Positions 23,804-31,378 of a stretch of 64,000 bases of DNA are shown here, one piece after another (position 1 is the first letter of the stretch; every line of letters begins with the position of its first letter). Under the pieces are notes generated by a model, which saw only the letters and a list, made by a program, of their open reading frames with translations, was not told where the DNA came from and ran no database searches. This DNA comes from Methanomassiliicoccaceae archaeon UBA71 (lineage in GTDB: Archaea > Thermoplasmatota > Thermoplasmata > Methanomassiliicoccales > Methanomethylophilaceae): positions 1 through 64,000 of the forward strand of contig DARO01000005.1 of assembly GCA_002504405.1 (NCBI GenBank), given 5' to 3'. Made by a program: the position numbers and the translations under genes.

Positions 23804-24118
23804 ATGGAGTATATCTACAGCGCTATGGTTCTCTACTCTGCCGGCAAGGACATTACCGAGGACGCCATCAACGCCGTCCTGACTGCCGCCGGAGTCGAGG
23901 CTGACGCAGCCAAGATCAAAGCACTGGTCGCTTCTCTCGAGGGAGTTGACATTAAGGAGGCTATTGCCAGCGCCGCTATTTCCGCCGCGCCCGCAGCCGC
24001 CGCAGCCCCCGCCGGAGCCGCCCCTGCAGCAGAGACCCCTGCCGCAGCCGACGAGCCCGAAGAGGAAGCAGTCAGCGAGGAGGAGGCCGCCGCCGGTCTC
24101 TCCGCTCTGTTCGGATGA
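23804..24118 (+). CDS. rpl12: Large ribosomal subunit protein P1/L12
   Basis: A 104-aa acidic stalk protein: N-terminal dimerisation helices (MEYIYSAMVLYSAGKDITED, VEADAAKIKALVASLEGVD), an Ala/Pro-rich hinge, and the conserved tail SEEEAAAGLSALFG that binds elongation factors. The frame extends upstream through rpl10, but the ATG at 23804 has GGAG nine nt before it. Last gene of the stalk operon. Confidence 0.96.
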   Translation: MEYIYSAMVLYSAGKDITEDAINAVLTAAGVEADAAKIKALVASLEGVDIKEAIASAAISAAPAAAAAPAGAAPAAETPAAADEPEEEAVSEEEAAAGLSALFG

Positions 24119-24183
24119 ACGGTTGGTCTCAAGCTGACAACACAAACCTTTTCCCCTTCTCTTCTACTATCAGAGGCGTTATC

Positions 24184-24468
24184 ATGGTTCCTGGAAACAA
24201 GGTCATCGTAAGGCTGTCCCCCGAGACCATGGGCGTTTTGAGGGCGCTCGTATCGGATGGGGAGTTCCACACCCTCTCCGAGGCCGTCCGCTCCATAATC
24301 GATGATTATGCCGAGGAGCGTCTGCAGCAGGGGGTAGTCCCAGCTCCGGAGCACGGCGATGATGCGCTCTGCATCAACGATCTCACCATTGATGGAAGCT
24401 CGCTCGACGGCGCTGTGAGGGCCGCCGCCCGCAGCTACATCCGCGAGAAGACAGGTATCGGTGAATGA
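24184..24468 (+). CDS. Ribbon-helix-helix DNA-binding protein
   Basis: A 94-aa protein. The first 45 residues fit the CopG/MetJ fold: a strand (NKVIVRLSPETM), helix (GVLRALVSDGEF), and the second helix with TLSEAVRSIIDDYAEERL. The C-terminal half is acidic and ends ARSYIREKTGIGE. The frame opens at 24115 inside the L12 stop region, but MVPGNKV at 24184 is the natural start. It lies one nt from the FtsZ-like gene, so the two form an operon. It may regulate it or bind a DNA site for it. Confidence 0.7.
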   Translation: MVPGNKVIVRLSPETMGVLRALVSDGEFHTLSEAVRSIIDDYAEERLQQGVVPAPEHGDDALCINDLTIDGSSLDGAVRAAARSYIREKTGIGE

Positions 24469-24469
24469 C

Positions 24470-25288
24470 ATGGGTGACGTCGTCCTGTTCGCTTGCGGAG
24501 GGGGCGCCAGGGCCGTCATGGTGGAAGCAGACGAGTCTGTGGGAATACCGCTCGTGATGATCAACGCTAACCAGAGTAGCTCGATCCCGATGGTCCCAGA
24601 GGGCGTCGAGGGATGCTATGCGGACCCGTACCTGGCCGCCAGCATCGTCTCCGACAACGAGGCGGAGGTTCGCGCCCGCATGAGGGGCATGAGGATCGTG
24701 ATAGTCTTCGCCGTCCTCGGTGGCGGCACCGGCACGGGAATGCTCCCGGAGATAGCCAGGATGGCGCGCGACGAAGGCTGCAAGGTGGTGTCGGTGGTGG
24801 GTCTTCCGATGGAGTTCGAGAGCCGTAGGCGCTCCGAGGCAATGGACGCCCTGCCGCGGATCCAGGGGATATCGGATCGCATGATGATACTGGACATCGA
24901 GGCCATAAGGAGGATCTATCCGGATGTGAAGTTCCGCAACATCCTCCGCATGGTCGCACGCAGCATAGTGTTCTCGGTCCGCTGCATGGTGGCTACCATG
25001 GAGGGCCCGTTCTTCAGCACCTTCTGCGAGAAGATGTACACATTCGCTTACACAACGGACTTCGAGCCGTCGAAGGCCGTCACCAAGGCATCCGAGGCGA
25101 CGATGTTCAGGACGGATCCCGCGTTCGGAAAGATGATCGTGTATGTCAGCTCCGGGTTCGGGACCGCCCAGCTGGAATCCATCTTCAGCACCGTAGTGGT
25201 AATGACCGGGATAATACCGGATATAATCAAGAGGGAGGACGCCGAGGACACGAAGGTCCTGGTGTTCCTCCCGGTTCAGGGCTTCTGA
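24470..25288 (+). CDS. Divergent FtsZ/tubulin-superfamily protein
   Basis: A 272-aa FtsZ-like protein. The GTP-binding signature GGGTGTG is intact at about residues 84-90, followed by the FtsZ-like VVSVVGLPMEFESRRR and VDxMIIxD-type ISDRMMILD. The N-terminal loop ACGGGAR replaces GxGGGG, and the T7 catalytic loop (N-x-D-x-x-D/E) is not found; EGPFFSTFCEKMY stands at its place. The end KVLVFLPVQGF matches the last FtsZ strand, and no C-terminal membrane tail follows. It probably binds GTP but may not hydrolyse it as FtsZ does. A GTG at 24461 is an alternative start. It overlaps convergent trmJ by 13 bp. Confidence 0.75.
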   Translation: MGDVVLFACGGGARAVMVEADESVGIPLVMINANQSSSIPMVPEGVEGCYADPYLAASIVSDNEAEVRARMRGMRIVIVFAVLGGGTGTGMLPEIARMARDEGCKVVSVVGLPMEFESRRRSEAMDALPRIQGISDRMMILDIEAIRRIYPDVKFRNILRMVARSIVFSVRCMVATMEGPFFSTFCEKMYTFAYTTDFEPSKAVTKASEATMFRTDPAFGKMIVYVSSGFGTAQLESIFSTVVVMTGIIPDIIKREDAEDTKVLVFLPVQGF

Positions 25289-26001
25289 TTCTCCCAGGGC
25301 TTCCCGTACTTTATGATCTTGGCGGCGTCGCCGAACACGCCCATTATCGTGTTGTACTCGTACTTGGTCGGCAGGCTCCTGCCCATCATCCGTCTGAACA
25401 TGACGGTGGTCATCTCCCTGCGGGCAGGCGGGTACTCGATCTCCTCCATCAGGTCACCGAAGAACTCGAACATGAGCTCTTTCTCGCGCCTGTCTGCAGG
25501 CTCCGGCCTGCGGGGGATGTTCTCCGCTTGGAAGAACTCGTACATCACTATGGTGGCGGCATGGGAGAGGTTCAGTATGGGGTATTCCTCCCCCGTCGGC
25601 ACGGTGATGAGGACGTCGCACAGGTTCAACTCGTCCTGCAGCAACCCGATGTCCTCCCTTCCGAACAGCAGGGCGATCTTCTCTGGATATCCCCTGCAAT
25701 GCTCGGCGAACTCCCTGGCGGGCACTGGTATGCGGGTGTAGTTCCTGTCCCCCTTGGTTGTAACGCCGCTGGTTGCCGCCACAAGGAAGCAGCCTTCCAG
25801 GGCCTCCTCGAGAGTGTCTACTATGTGTGCCCCGTCGAGGATGGAGTTCCCGTGCTTAGCCCTGCGGTATGCGTCATCTCCGAGCTCGCAGGGGTTGACG
25901 AGGTACAGCTCGCTGATGTTGAAGTTGGCCATCGAGCGGGCTATCGCGCCGATGTTCCCCTCGTACTTGGGTCCGACGAGAACTATGCGTATTTCGGGCA
26001 T
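25276..26001 (-). CDS. trmJ: TrmJ-type SPOUT tRNA methyltransferase
   Basis: Methylates the 2'-O of a tRNA ribose (position 32 in characterised TrmJ). The 241-aa protein carries the SpoU motifs: VGPKYEGNIGAIARSMANF (motif 1), LLFGREDIGLLQDEL (motif 2) and YPILNLSHAATIVMYE (motif 3), which together build the knotted SAM site. ATG 26001 with GGAGGGG four nt upstream is chosen over the longer frame. Divergent from the pantothenate gene. Confidence 0.88.
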   Translation of the reverse strand: MPEIRIVLVGPKYEGNIGAIARSMANFNISELYLVNPCELGDDAYRRAKHGNSILDGAHIVDTLEEALEGCFLVAATSGVTTKGDRNYTRIPVPAREFAEHCRGYPEKIALLFGREDIGLLQDELNLCDVLITVPTGEEYPILNLSHAATIVMYEFFQAENIPRRPEPADRREKELMFEFFGDLMEEIEYPPARREMTTVMFRRMMGRSLPTKYEYNTIMGVFGDAAKIIKYGKPWENQKP

Positions 26002-26049
26002 ACCCCTCCAGAAGCCTGATCCGTACTTAACCCTCATGCCGATGGACAA

Positions 26050-26058
26050 AGCCTATAC
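26050..26058 (+). promoter_or_regulatory. TATA-like box of the phosphopantoate ligase gene
   Basis: AGCCTATAC is centred about 27 nt before the GTG start at 26082, consistent with a leaderless transcript. Confidence 0.35.
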
Positions 26059-26081
26059 GGGACCACGATATCATCCGTGTC

Positions 26082-26840
26082 GTGGAAATACCCAAAAGCC
26101 ATCCCAGATACAAATCGCTGATGACCCGCGAGCGCCTGGCGGAAATGGTCGAGAGGGGACTTGTTACCCCCACCGGCCTGATCTCCCACGGCAGGGGCGA
26201 GGCTTACGACTACCTGATGGGCGAGAGGAGCACCGATGCCGCCCTGGAGGCGGAGAAGGCGGCCGCGGCCTATCTCCTGAATGCGGACAATCCTGTAATA
26301 TGCGTGAACGGCAACGCAGCAGCACTGGACCCCGAGGGCCTCATAAGGCTGGCAGAAGCGGTTCCCGCCAAGCTGGAGGTGAACCTGTTCCACCGCACGC
26401 CCGAGCGGATGGAAGGGCTAATATCGTATCTTGAGTCCAAGGGCGCCAGGGAGGTCCTGGGCAGGGACCCGGATTGCAGGATACAGGGTCTGGAGCACGA
26501 CCGTGCCCTGTGCACATCCGAGGGGATCTACGGCAGCGATGTCATCCTGGTGCCGATAGAGGACGGAGACAGGGCCGAAGCCCTCGTGTCCATGGGGAAG
26601 AAGGTGATATCTATCGACCTCAACCCGCTCTCCCGCACCTCCAAGGCAGCCACCGTCCCGATATGCGACGAGATGTCCAGGGCGCTGGAGAACATCCAGC
26701 GCTACCTCGGGGAGCTCCGCGGGGACCATGAAGCAATCATTAAGACGTTGGATGGTTTCTCCAACTCGGAGAACCGCCGCCAGACCGTCGAGTGCATATG
26801 CGCGTCGCTGAAGGACGGCCTGGACGGAGGAGATGATTGA
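26082..26840 (+). CDS. 4-phosphopantoate-beta-alanine ligase
   Basis: Archaeal phosphopantothenate synthetase (COG1701, DUF137), which together with pantoate kinase replaces the bacterial PanC/CoaA route to coenzyme A. The 252-aa protein opens EIPKSHPRYKSLMTRERL, typical of the family, and contains TPTGLISHGRGEAYDYLMGE and VICVNGNAAAL. The start codon is GTG. The stop at 26840 abuts the AhcY ATG at 26841, so the genes are co-transcribed. Confidence 0.9.
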   Translation: MEIPKSHPRYKSLMTRERLAEMVERGLVTPTGLISHGRGEAYDYLMGERSTDAALEAEKAAAAYLLNADNPVICVNGNAAALDPEGLIRLAEAVPAKLEVNLFHRTPERMEGLISYLESKGAREVLGRDPDCRIQGLEHDRALCTSEGIYGSDVILVPIEDGDRAEALVSMGKKVISIDLNPLSRTSKAATVPICDEMSRALENIQRYLGELRGDHEAIIKTLDGFSNSENRRQTVECICASLKDGLDGGDD

Positions 26841-28079
26841 ATGGACGATCTACTGAAGAAAGGATCACTGAGGCTGCACTGGGCCGAGACGCACATGCCC
26901 GTCCTCATGGACATTCGCAAGCGCTTCATCGACGAGCAGCCCCTTGCCGGCATAAAGATCGGAATGGCTCTCCACACGGAGGCCAAGACCGGTATGCTGG
27001 CCATCACGCTGGCAGATGCCGGTGCCAAGATACGCCTTGCCAGCTGCAACCCCCTGTCCACGGACGACTCGGTGGCGCTGGCCCTCAGGGAGGAGTACGG
27101 CCTGGAGGTCTACGCGAAGAAATGGGAGTCCTCCGATGAGTACTACAACAACCTGAACACGGTGCTGAACATGGGGCCGGACTTCCTCATCGATGACGGG
27201 GCCGACCTCATCGCCATGGCCCACACCTCAAGGAAGGACGTGTTGCCCAACATCAAGGCGGCCAACGAGGAGACCACGACCGGCGTCGTGCGCCTCAGGG
27301 CGATGGCCAAGGACAAGGCGCTGAAGTTCCCTGTCCTGGACGTGAACGATGCCAAGATGAAGTTCCTGTTCGACAACAGGTACGGGACCGGTCAGTCCGC
27401 CTTCGACGGGTGGATGAACGCCACGAACCTTATCGTTGCCGGGAAGAAGCTCGTCGTGGCAGGTTACGGATGGTGCGGCAAGGGGGTCGCCATGAGGGCG
27501 GCTGGCCTGGGCGCATCGGTCATCGTAACCGAGATCGATCCCGTCAAGGCCATCGAGGCCAAGATGGACGGGTTCGAGGTCATGAGGATGGTCGATGCCG
27601 TGAAGATCGCCGATATCGTCATCACCGTCACAGGGTGTAAGGACATCATTTCATCCGAACATCTCGCCGTCATGAAGGACGGTTGCATCATGGGCAACGT
27701 CGGTCATTTCGACAACGAGATCAACAAGAACGCCCTCGATGCGATGTCCGTCTCCAAGGAGAGGGTCCGCGACTTCATCGATGAATACAGGATGAAGGAC
27801 GGCCGCTCCCTGTACCTGATCGCGGAGGGGAGGCTAATGAACCTGGCGGCAGGCCAGGGACACCCCGCGGAGATCATGGACATGTCCTTCTCCACACAGG
27901 CTCTCGGCATCGTCCACATGACCCGCAACTACGACCGCATGGACAACCAGGTCTACGCAGTGCCTGCGGAGATCGACGCCCAGATAGCGGCCCTCAAGCT
28001 GAAGTCCATGGGCGTGACCATCGACTCCCTGACAGACGAGCAGATCAAGTACGTCACCGGATGGGAGGAGGGCACTTGA
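26841..28079 (+). CDS. ahcY: S-adenosylhomocysteine hydrolase family enzyme
   Basis: Recycles the SAM by-product SAH (or, in some methanogens, S-inosylhomocysteine) to homocysteine. The 412-aa protein has DNRYGTGQSAFDG (lysine-aspartate region), the NAD Rossmann motif VVAGYGWCGKGVA, and the C-terminal GHFDNEI. The N-terminal substrate loop reads GMALHTEAKTGMLAITL instead of the usual CLHMTIQTAVLI, which is the archaeal variant. Followed by a PfkB kinase overlapping by TTGA, consistent with removal of the nucleoside product. Confidence 0.93.
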   Translation: MDDLLKKGSLRLHWAETHMPVLMDIRKRFIDEQPLAGIKIGMALHTEAKTGMLAITLADAGAKIRLASCNPLSTDDSVALALREEYGLEVYAKKWESSDEYYNNLNTVLNMGPDFLIDDGADLIAMAHTSRKDVLPNIKAANEETTTGVVRLRAMAKDKALKFPVLDVNDAKMKFLFDNRYGTGQSAFDGWMNATNLIVAGKKLVVAGYGWCGKGVAMRAAGLGASVIVTEIDPVKAIEAKMDGFEVMRMVDAVKIADIVITVTGCKDIISSEHLAVMKDGCIMGNVGHFDNEINKNALDAMSVSKERVRDFIDEYRMKDGRSLYLIAEGRLMNLAAGQGHPAEIMDMSFSTQALGIVHMTRNYDRMDNQVYAVPAEIDAQIAALKLKSMGVTIDSLTDEQIKYVTGWEEGT

Positions 28080-28996
28080 CCTCCCCGTTCCTCTCGGTGT
28101 ACGGTCACGTGACGGTGGACCAGATCATATCCATAGACGAGTTCCTACCGCCGGGGATTACCGCCGACGCGGTAACCAAGAAGACCACGCTGGGAGGGAC
28201 GGGACCCAACATCGCGGTAGCGGCATCCAGGCTAGGTTGCCCCACCGCCCTCTGCGCCTTCGTGGGCCCGGACTTCCCCGGGAAGTACATGGAGCTGATG
28301 GAGGACTCCGGCCTCATCATGGACGAGGTCACGGTCCTGGACGACCAGGAGACCTCCACATGCGTCATCATCAACGACAGGGACCTGGTCACGAGGGTCT
28401 TCTTCTATCAGGGCCCCCAGGGGCACGCGGAGGAGACCGGCATAAGGCTCACTTCGATGGCCAGGGAGTCCGAGAGGGTACACTTCTGCACAGGCCAGCC
28501 GTCATACTACATCTCCATCATGGAGGAGCTGGCCGGAGGCCCGTCCATGGCGCTGGACCCCGCACAGGAGGTCCACAAGGTCTGGAACGCGGATCTGGTA
28601 AGGAGGGCGATTCCAATGGCCGACTCCCTGTTCTGCAACGATTTGGAGGCGAAGACCCTCGAGGGCTACCTCGGGGTGGATGACGTCCTGGACGCCGGCC
28701 CCGGCCTCGTCGTCCGCACCATGGGCGGGGATGGGAGCATCGCCCGCATCGGGGGCGAGACACTCAGCATACCCATCGTCAGGGCCAAGAAGGCCGTCGA
28801 CGTCACGGGCGCCGGCGACAACTACCGTGCCGGATTCTACGCTGCCCTCCACCATGGGTACGCCGTACCGGAGGCGCTGGTGATAGCGTCGTCCGTGGCC
28901 TCATTCGCCGTCGAGGCCGTCGGGGCGCTCAACAACGTCCCGACGTGGGACGCGGCGGTCGAGAGGGCCGAGCCCTACATGGGGGACATCTGCTGA
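28076..28996 (+). CDS. PfkB-family sugar or nucleoside kinase
   Basis: A 306-aa ribokinase-fold kinase: YGHVTVDQIISIDEFLPP at the N-terminus, GGTGPNIAVAASRLG (substrate glycines), and the catalytic signature DVTGAGDNYRAGF (anion hole and base Asp). Coupling to AhcY suggests that it phosphorylates adenosine or inosine released from SAH, but a sugar substrate cannot be excluded. TTG 28076, overlapping the ahcY stop and preceded by GGAGGAGGG, is the likely start; an ATG at 28061 is the alternative. Confidence 0.85.
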   Translation: MTSPFLSVYGHVTVDQIISIDEFLPPGITADAVTKKTTLGGTGPNIAVAASRLGCPTALCAFVGPDFPGKYMELMEDSGLIMDEVTVLDDQETSTCVIINDRDLVTRVFFYQGPQGHAEETGIRLTSMARESERVHFCTGQPSYYISIMEELAGGPSMALDPAQEVHKVWNADLVRRAIPMADSLFCNDLEAKTLEGYLGVDDVLDAGPGLVVRTMGGDGSIARIGGETLSIPIVRAKKAVDVTGAGDNYRAGFYAALHHGYAVPEALVIASSVASFAVEAVGALNNVPTWDAAVERAEPYMGDIC

Positions 28997-29530
28997 ATGA
29001 CCCTGTATGCACTAACAGGCACTCCCGGCACAGGCAAATCCTCGGTCTCCGAAGAGCTGAGGGCCAGGGGCCACACGGTGATCGACGGGAAGCGCTTCAT
29101 CATAGAGGGCGGTCTGCTCGGAGACCTCGACGAGGGGCGCGACACCCATGAGGTCGACCTCGATGCCTTGAACGATTCCCTGGAGATGTTCCGCGAATCC
29201 GACGACGAGGTCATACTGGACAGCCACCTGTCGCATTTCATGGACTGCCACGGTATCGTCGTTCTGCGCTGCTCCCCCGACGTTCTCGCCAAGCGCCTCG
29301 AGGGACGCGGATACGGCCCCGCCAAGGTGAGGGAGAACGTCCAGGCCGAGATCCTGGATGTGATCCTCTGCGAGGCCACCGAGTCCGACATACCCGTCTA
29401 CGAGGTGGACTGCTCCAGCGGGACAGTCTCCGAATCGGCGGACGCCGTGGAGAAAATCCTAAAAGGGGAGTCCTCCGATTACCTTCCAGGAAAGACCGAC
29501 TGGTCCGCGGAGATGGATAGATGGTTCTAG
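28997..29530 (+). CDS. Adenylate kinase family protein AK6/Fap7
   Basis: A 177-aa P-loop NTPase, MTLYALTGTPGTGKSSVSEEL, with LDSHLSHFMD as the NMP/Walker B region and the short LID of the AK6/Fap7 group (RLEGRGYGPAKVRENVQAEI). Members act as adenylate kinases and assist maturation of the small ribosomal subunit. Directly after the PfkB kinase with no gap. Its stop is TAG (29528-29530), the only TAG stop among the genes listed, and lies inside the next gene. Confidence 0.88.
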   Translation: MTLYALTGTPGTGKSSVSEELRARGHTVIDGKRFIIEGGLLGDLDEGRDTHEVDLDALNDSLEMFRESDDEVILDSHLSHFMDCHGIVVLRCSPDVLAKRLEGRGYGPAKVRENVQAEILDVILCEATESDIPVYEVDCSSGTVSESADAVEKILKGESSDYLPGKTDWSAEMDRWF

Positions 29531-30195
29531 ACGGACAGAGGGCAAGGGCGGACTTCGCCTTGGCGCCCGTAGCTAGGAAGCTTATCAACGTAAACCCGAA
29601 CACGATCTCATGGATCGGACTCATACTGGCATTCGCCTGCGGATTGATTTTCTATCTCAGCGGGACCGAGGGATACGAGTGGCTGCTGCTGGTCGGCGCT
29701 CTGACCGTGATAGTCTCTGGCTACTTCGATGCACTCGACGGCAAGGTCGCCAAGCTCTCAGGGAAGGCCGGGCCAAAGGGGGACTACCTGGACCATGTCT
29801 TCGACAGATACGCCGACGTGTTCATGATCGGCGGAGTGGCCTTCTGCGCCACCTGGTGCGATCCGTATCTGGGGATGCTCGCCATTATAGGCGTCCTTCT
29901 GACGTCATACATGGGCACGCAGGCGCAGGCGATCGGCGCCCCCCGTCTGTACGCGGGGCTGCTCGGCCGTGCCGACAGGGTCGTCCTATCAACCATCTTC
30001 CCGATCATACAGTTCGTGATGATCGAGGTCGGATACGGTACGCTGGACATCGCAGGGGTGCAGATCACCTGGATGGAGATCATGATGATCTGGTTCGCCG
30101 TCGTGGGGAACCTCACTGCGATACAGAGGGCAATAATCACCTGGCGCAACCTGGGGAAGATGTACCCCGACGGCAAGGGGAAGGAAGAGGAGTGA
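29521..30195 (+). CDS. CDP-alcohol phosphatidyltransferase, archaetidylinositol-phosphate synthase-like
   Basis: Integral membrane enzyme of about five to six helices that joins a CDP-lipid to a polar head group. The signature DxxDGxxAR...GxxxDxxxD is seen as DALDGKVAKLSGKAGPKGDYLDHVFDRYAD. An N-terminal amphipathic stretch VLDGQRARADFALAPVARKL precedes the first helix. The 224-aa size and NPNTISWIGL wording suit archaetidylinositol-phosphate synthase; the substrate is not proven. It overlaps the AK6 gene by 10 nt and is followed by a hairpin. Confidence 0.85.
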   Translation: MVLDGQRARADFALAPVARKLINVNPNTISWIGLILAFACGLIFYLSGTEGYEWLLLVGALTVIVSGYFDALDGKVAKLSGKAGPKGDYLDHVFDRYADVFMIGGVAFCATWCDPYLGMLAIIGVLLTSYMGTQAQAIGAPRLYAGLLGRADRVVLSTIFPIIQFVMIEVGYGTLDIAGVQITWMEIMMIWFAVVGNLTAIQRAIITWRNLGKMYPDGKGKEEE

Positions 30196-30199
30196 CTGT

Positions 30200-30216
30200 G
30201 GGAGGGCATCCCTCCC
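30200..30216 (+). terminator. Hairpin terminator after the lipid head-group gene
   Basis: GGGAGGG/CCCTCCC stem with loop CAT, 5 nt after the stop. It ends the 26082-30195 five-gene run. Confidence 0.5.
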
Positions 30217-30299
30217 TTCGGGGCCGAGTGCACCAGCATGGGGTGTGCTCCCCCCATCCTGGCGACCCATGCCGCCAGCCCGGTCGCGCACGGAGGTTG

Positions 30300-31352
30300 T
30301 CACTTCCCAGCGTCCTGGCCGGGGTCCTTCTTCCTAGTGTTGCCGGATTTTATGCGGTAGTATGTCAGGGGGTGGTTCATCCATTCCTGCTGGCACAGGG
30401 TGTCGGGGTTGTAGCACAGGCCGTTCGTCTTCATGGTCTTGCACTCCGGCGGTGTGTATCCCTCGGTTCCGGAGAGCTCCCCTGTGATGTGCTTGATCTG
30501 ATACTCGGACTTGGATTCGTCGAAGTCGGGGGATTCCGAGAAGATCTTGATGATGTCGTCGTACGTCAATCCGAGTGCATGGAGGAACGTCACAAGGGCG
30601 AACCTCGCGCTGTGCGGCAGGTTCAGGCCCTGGCGGGACATCTCCAGGATGCGGTTCAGGCAAGGCGGGAGGTATTCGTTCTTCATCCCCTCCCCGCCCG
30701 TGGGGCTGAACTTCTTCTTTGTCTCCTCCAGTGCCATGGACACGGAGTCGACGGCTCCGCGAAGGTAAGGCCTGTACTCATCAGGGGTCATCAACGGGAG
30801 CTCGGACTCTATCCTGTCCTGGAGGGCGTTCTGCATGAGGCGGCTGAACTTCTCCTTGGGCAGGTACACCAGTCCACTGTGGACCTCTGTGTTGATGAGC
30901 TTCCAGTCGACGCTCTTCAGCCTGTTAGCGAGTCTGAGGTAGTCCGCGAAGCCGATCCTTAGTATGCCGTCGGGGTCGGAGGCGGATGACACGCCGAGCT
31001 CCTCGGATACGATCATCATGGTGTCGGGGTCCTCGTCGGTGAGGAGCCCGTTCATCCTGACGGCCTCCGCAAGGGCGTATCTCTTGGTCAGGAAACGGTC
31101 CCCCACCAGGGAAACGATCATCCTGGCATACGGATACGACATGACTTCCATCAGGCGGTCGTAGTCGCTCATGAGCGGCCTGTACGAGACCTCCGAACGT
31201 TCCAGGGCGTCCATCACCCTCTCCAATCCGCGCTTGCGTGCCGGCTCATACGAGGGCGACGTAATGAGGCCGTCCAGGTCGGCCGAGTTCTGTTCTGCGA
31301 ACTCAGCCGATTCTCTGAGAAACGGGAATTTCGCGGCACGCCCTGTGTCCAT
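30300..31352 (-). CDS. priL: DNA primase large subunit PriL
   Basis: Regulatory, Fe-S-containing subunit of archaeal primase, partner of PriS (not in the window). The 350-aa protein carries the four cluster cysteines C231 (PPCLNRIL), C304 (PPECKTM), C313 and C320 (GLCYNPDTLCQQEW), and the helical N-terminal half MDTGRAAKFPFLRESAEFAE. It is followed on the same strand by no gene; the radical SAM gene ends 26 nt upstream, so the pair may share a transcript. Confidence 0.9.
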   Translation of the reverse strand: MDTGRAAKFPFLRESAEFAEQNSADLDGLITSPSYEPARKRGLERVMDALERSEVSYRPLMSDYDRLMEVMSYPYARMIVSLVGDRFLTKRYALAEAVRMNGLLTDEDPDTMMIVSEELGVSSASDPDGILRIGFADYLRLANRLKSVDWKLINTEVHSGLVYLPKEKFSRLMQNALQDRIESELPLMTPDEYRPYLRGAVDSVSMALEETKKKFSPTGGEGMKNEYLPPCLNRILEMSRQGLNLPHSARFALVTFLHALGLTYDDIIKIFSESPDFDESKSEYQIKHITGELSGTEGYTPPECKTMKTNGLCYNPDTLCQQEWMNHPLTYYRIKSGNTRKKDPGQDAGK

Positions 31353-31378
31353 GGCAGTCGGAATGGGTTGCAGGTAGA

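Noticed and set aside
24470..25288. Canonical cell-division FtsZ
   Set aside because: Too short (272 aa), altered T1 loop, no T7 loop N-x-D-x-x-D and no C-terminal binding tail, despite an intact GGGTGTG.
29610..30962. 450-aa plus-strand ORF across the AIP synthase-like gene and PriL
   Set aside because: Long open frame produced by GC-rich codon bias; it reads antisense to PriL and out of frame with the membrane gene.
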